From contig NZ_JADQTL010000008.1 of NCBI RefSeq assembly GCF_017168145.1, positions 1-64,000 on the forward strand: a DNA stretch of 64,000 bases, written 5' to 3'. Below the pieces are notes generated by a model. The model was not told the origin of the DNA. It did not search any database and saw nothing but the letters and a program-made list of their open reading frames with translations. This stretch comes from Anaerovorax sp. IOR16. GTDB taxonomy: Bacteria; Bacillota; Clostridia; Peptostreptococcales; Anaerovoracaceae. Made by a program: the position numbers and the translations under genes. Of this stretch, positions 63,042 to 64,000 are shown piece by piece (positions within the stretch are counted from its first letter, which is position 1; each line of letters begins with the position of its first letter).

Positions 63042-63635
63042 TTGGAGGTGGAAAAAATTAAAATATCAATTATATTCCATAGTGTATGCGGTAATACCTT
63101 TTTAATGGCAAAAGCATTTTATAATTCCCTAAAAGCCCAAAACAAAGATGTACACTTATATAGAATAAAAGACGATGATTTAGAAAAATGGGTTGATACT
63201 TTTTCAGTAGCAAAAGAATTTTTTAATGAGATGAAAAAAATCCCCATTGCAGAACCTGAAGTCATGTTGGAAAGTGATTATATCATATTAGGAAGTCCTA
63301 CCTATTTTGGTAATGTTTCGAGTGAAATGAAAGCTTATATGGACTCTGCCTCTATATTTTGGATTGATGGAAAGTTAGTAGGAAAAAAGCTGACTGCATT
63401 TACCTCTTCAAGTAATGCAGAAGGGGGCGGAGATCTTTGCTTACAAGCAATCAATACGTTCGGTCAGCATATGGGTATGATTTCTATACCAATTCCAGCT
63501 AATCTCTCCTCCAATAAAAATTTTCCTGCTTACGGATTTATTCATTATTCTGGCGGATTAGGTGATCAAAGACCAAATGACGATTTATACTCTGCAATCA
63601 AGAAATATACTGAACTTTATATTGCAGGCTGCTAA
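63042..63635 (+). CDS. Flavodoxin-fold NAD(P)H oxidoreductase-like protein
   Basis: The protein (about 192-197 residues) resembles WrbA/flavodoxin-type flavoproteins. The FMN phosphate loop is IIFHSVCGNTFLMAKAF, followed by YIILGSPTYFGNVSSEMKAYMD and TAFTSSSNAEGGGDLCLQA. It should bind FMN. The start is unclear: a TTG at 63042 or GTG at 63048 lie within the ribosome site itself. The codon at the best distance (8 nt) from GGAGG is an ATT at 63057, where related genes would have ATG (encoding KISIIFHS next). The gene is followed by a terminator. Confidence 0.82.
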   Translation: MEVEKIKISIIFHSVCGNTFLMAKAFYNSLKAQNKDVHLYRIKDDDLEKWVDTFSVAKEFFNEMKKIPIAEPEVMLESDYIILGSPTYFGNVSSEMKAYMDSASIFWIDGKLVGKKLTAFTSSSNAEGGGDLCLQAINTFGQHMGMISIPIPANLSSNKNFPAYGFIHYSGGLGDQRPNDDLYSAIKKYTELYIAGC

Positions 63636-63662
63636 ATAGTTTATTTTATTTCCACACTATAT

Positions 63663-63700
63663 ATAAAAGCATCAAAACGATTAGATTTTGATGCTTTTAT
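63663..63700. terminator. Bidirectional terminator between the flavodoxin and EamA genes
   Basis: A perfect 15-bp stem (63663-63677 with 63686-63700) closes an 8-nt loop and has A/T-rich arms ending in TTTTATTTTC on the plus strand. It separates two convergent genes. Confidence 0.85.
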
Positions 63701-63735
63701 TTTCTTTCTTATTTTAATATAAATTCATTGTTTCT

Positions 63736-64000
63736 CTATTTTATTTCTTGTTTTATAATTTTATCCTCCATTGGTTCCTCTATTTTTATAGAGGCTTGCT
63801 CCTCTTCCCCACTAGGTTTTTCATAAATTGATGCTATTACAATACCAATAATTATTAAACTTGCACCAAACCATCCCAATAAATTTAATCTCTCATTCAA
63901 AATAATCCTTGAAAAAACAGCCGTAAAAATAGGTTCAGAACAAAAAGCTAATGACGCAAATACAGCTGATACTTTTTTTAATGCAAAGTTTTGAAAAATA
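63736..64000 (-). CDS. EamA/DMT-family transporter, C-terminal part (runs off window)
   Basis: About 87 codons are visible up to the TAG at 63736-63738. They encode QNFALKKVSAVFASLAFCSE, then PIFTAVFSRIILNERLN and LLGWFGASLIIIGIVIASI, the typical last two helices of the EamA drug/metabolite exporter fold (ALKKVSA, EPIFTAV and LNERLN landmarks). A charged Glu/Lys-rich cytoplasmic tail follows. The substrate cannot be inferred. The N-terminal part lies beyond the window. Confidence 0.85.
   Translation of the reverse strand, partial: IFQNFALKKVSAVFASLAFCSEPIFTAVFSRIILNERLNLLGWFGASLIIIGIVIASIYEKPSGEEEQASIKIEEPMEDKIIKQEIK

Overview
The window is AT-rich and reads like a chromosomal segment from a low-GC, anaerobic, probably spore-forming Clostridia-type Firmicute that ferments amino acids and organic acids. 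The signs are strong AGGAGG-type ribosome binding sites, many intrinsic terminators, a spore-photoproduct-lyase-like gene, a lysine-fermentation dehydrogenase (kdd), a 2-hydroxyacyl-CoA dehydratase activase module, an ETF-linked flavin oxidase operon and two TRAP transporters. No rRNA, tRNA, CRISPR array or phage was seen. One insertion sequence is present.

Layout. 1-6.3 kb: a partial DUF2680 protein, then a three-gene operon that sandwiches a metallo-beta-lactamase-fold protein between a diguanylate cyclase and a c-di-GMP phosphodiesterase. 6.5-14.6 kb: housekeeping and conserved-unknown genes (tRNA-binding protein, NimA-like flavoprotein, a WG-repeat/YdbS/YdbT operon, a paired unknown module resembling DUF6323/DUF6179, endonuclease IV with a YbaK-type deacylase, and a Cys-rich copper-storage-like protein). 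14.7-25.1 kb: an operon of aminotransferase, TRAP transporter (dctPQM), etfBA and a GlcD-type flavin oxidase, starting from a recognisable sigma-54 promoter, followed by a second GlcD paralogue and a sigma-54 enhancer-binding regulator. 25.4-32.3 kb: 1-Cys peroxiredoxin, guanine deaminase, an amino-acid permease/DUF2892/CstA operon and an SLH-like/acid-phosphatase fusion. 32.5-38.7 kb: a two-component system (solute-binding-domain kinase, SARP-type regulator), a DUF4153 membrane protein and a FetAB-type ABC exporter. 38.9-46 kb: a 44-residue gene, a MATE pump with an AraC-GNAT fusion, the SplB-like protein and a second TRAP system with its own sigma-70 promoter and tandem upstream repeats. 46-52.9 kb: a serine hydrolase, a split dehydratase-activase module, a chemoreceptor and an XRE regulator. 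53-59.8 kb: an orphan kdd behind a second sigma-54 promoter, and a purine operon (two adenine deaminase paralogues plus an NCS2-like permease) behind a structured leader RNA. 59.9-64 kb: a pentapeptide-repeat remnant, an IS1182-type element flanked by a 32-bp palindromic duplication, an unknown membrane-anchored protein, a flavodoxin-like protein and a partial EamA transporter.

How the genes may work together (inference). The sigma-54 regulator, aminotransferase, TRAP importer, ETF and flavin oxidase look like a substrate-induced route that takes up a 2-hydroxy or 2-oxo acid, oxidises the hydroxy acid through the flavin enzyme and ETF, and interconverts the oxo acid with an amino acid. A near-identical sigma-54 element upstream of kdd suggests a wider sigma-54 amino-acid fermentation regulon. 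Purine salvage appears twice: guanine deaminase, and the adenine deaminase/permease operon.

The most unusual items are the two matched sigma-54 promoters, the adenine deaminase paralogue lacking two conserved histidines and its structured leader, the SplB-like protein lacking the catalytic cysteine, the IS with an A9 frameshift inserted at a duplicated palindrome, and a near-identical terminator hairpin at two unrelated loci.
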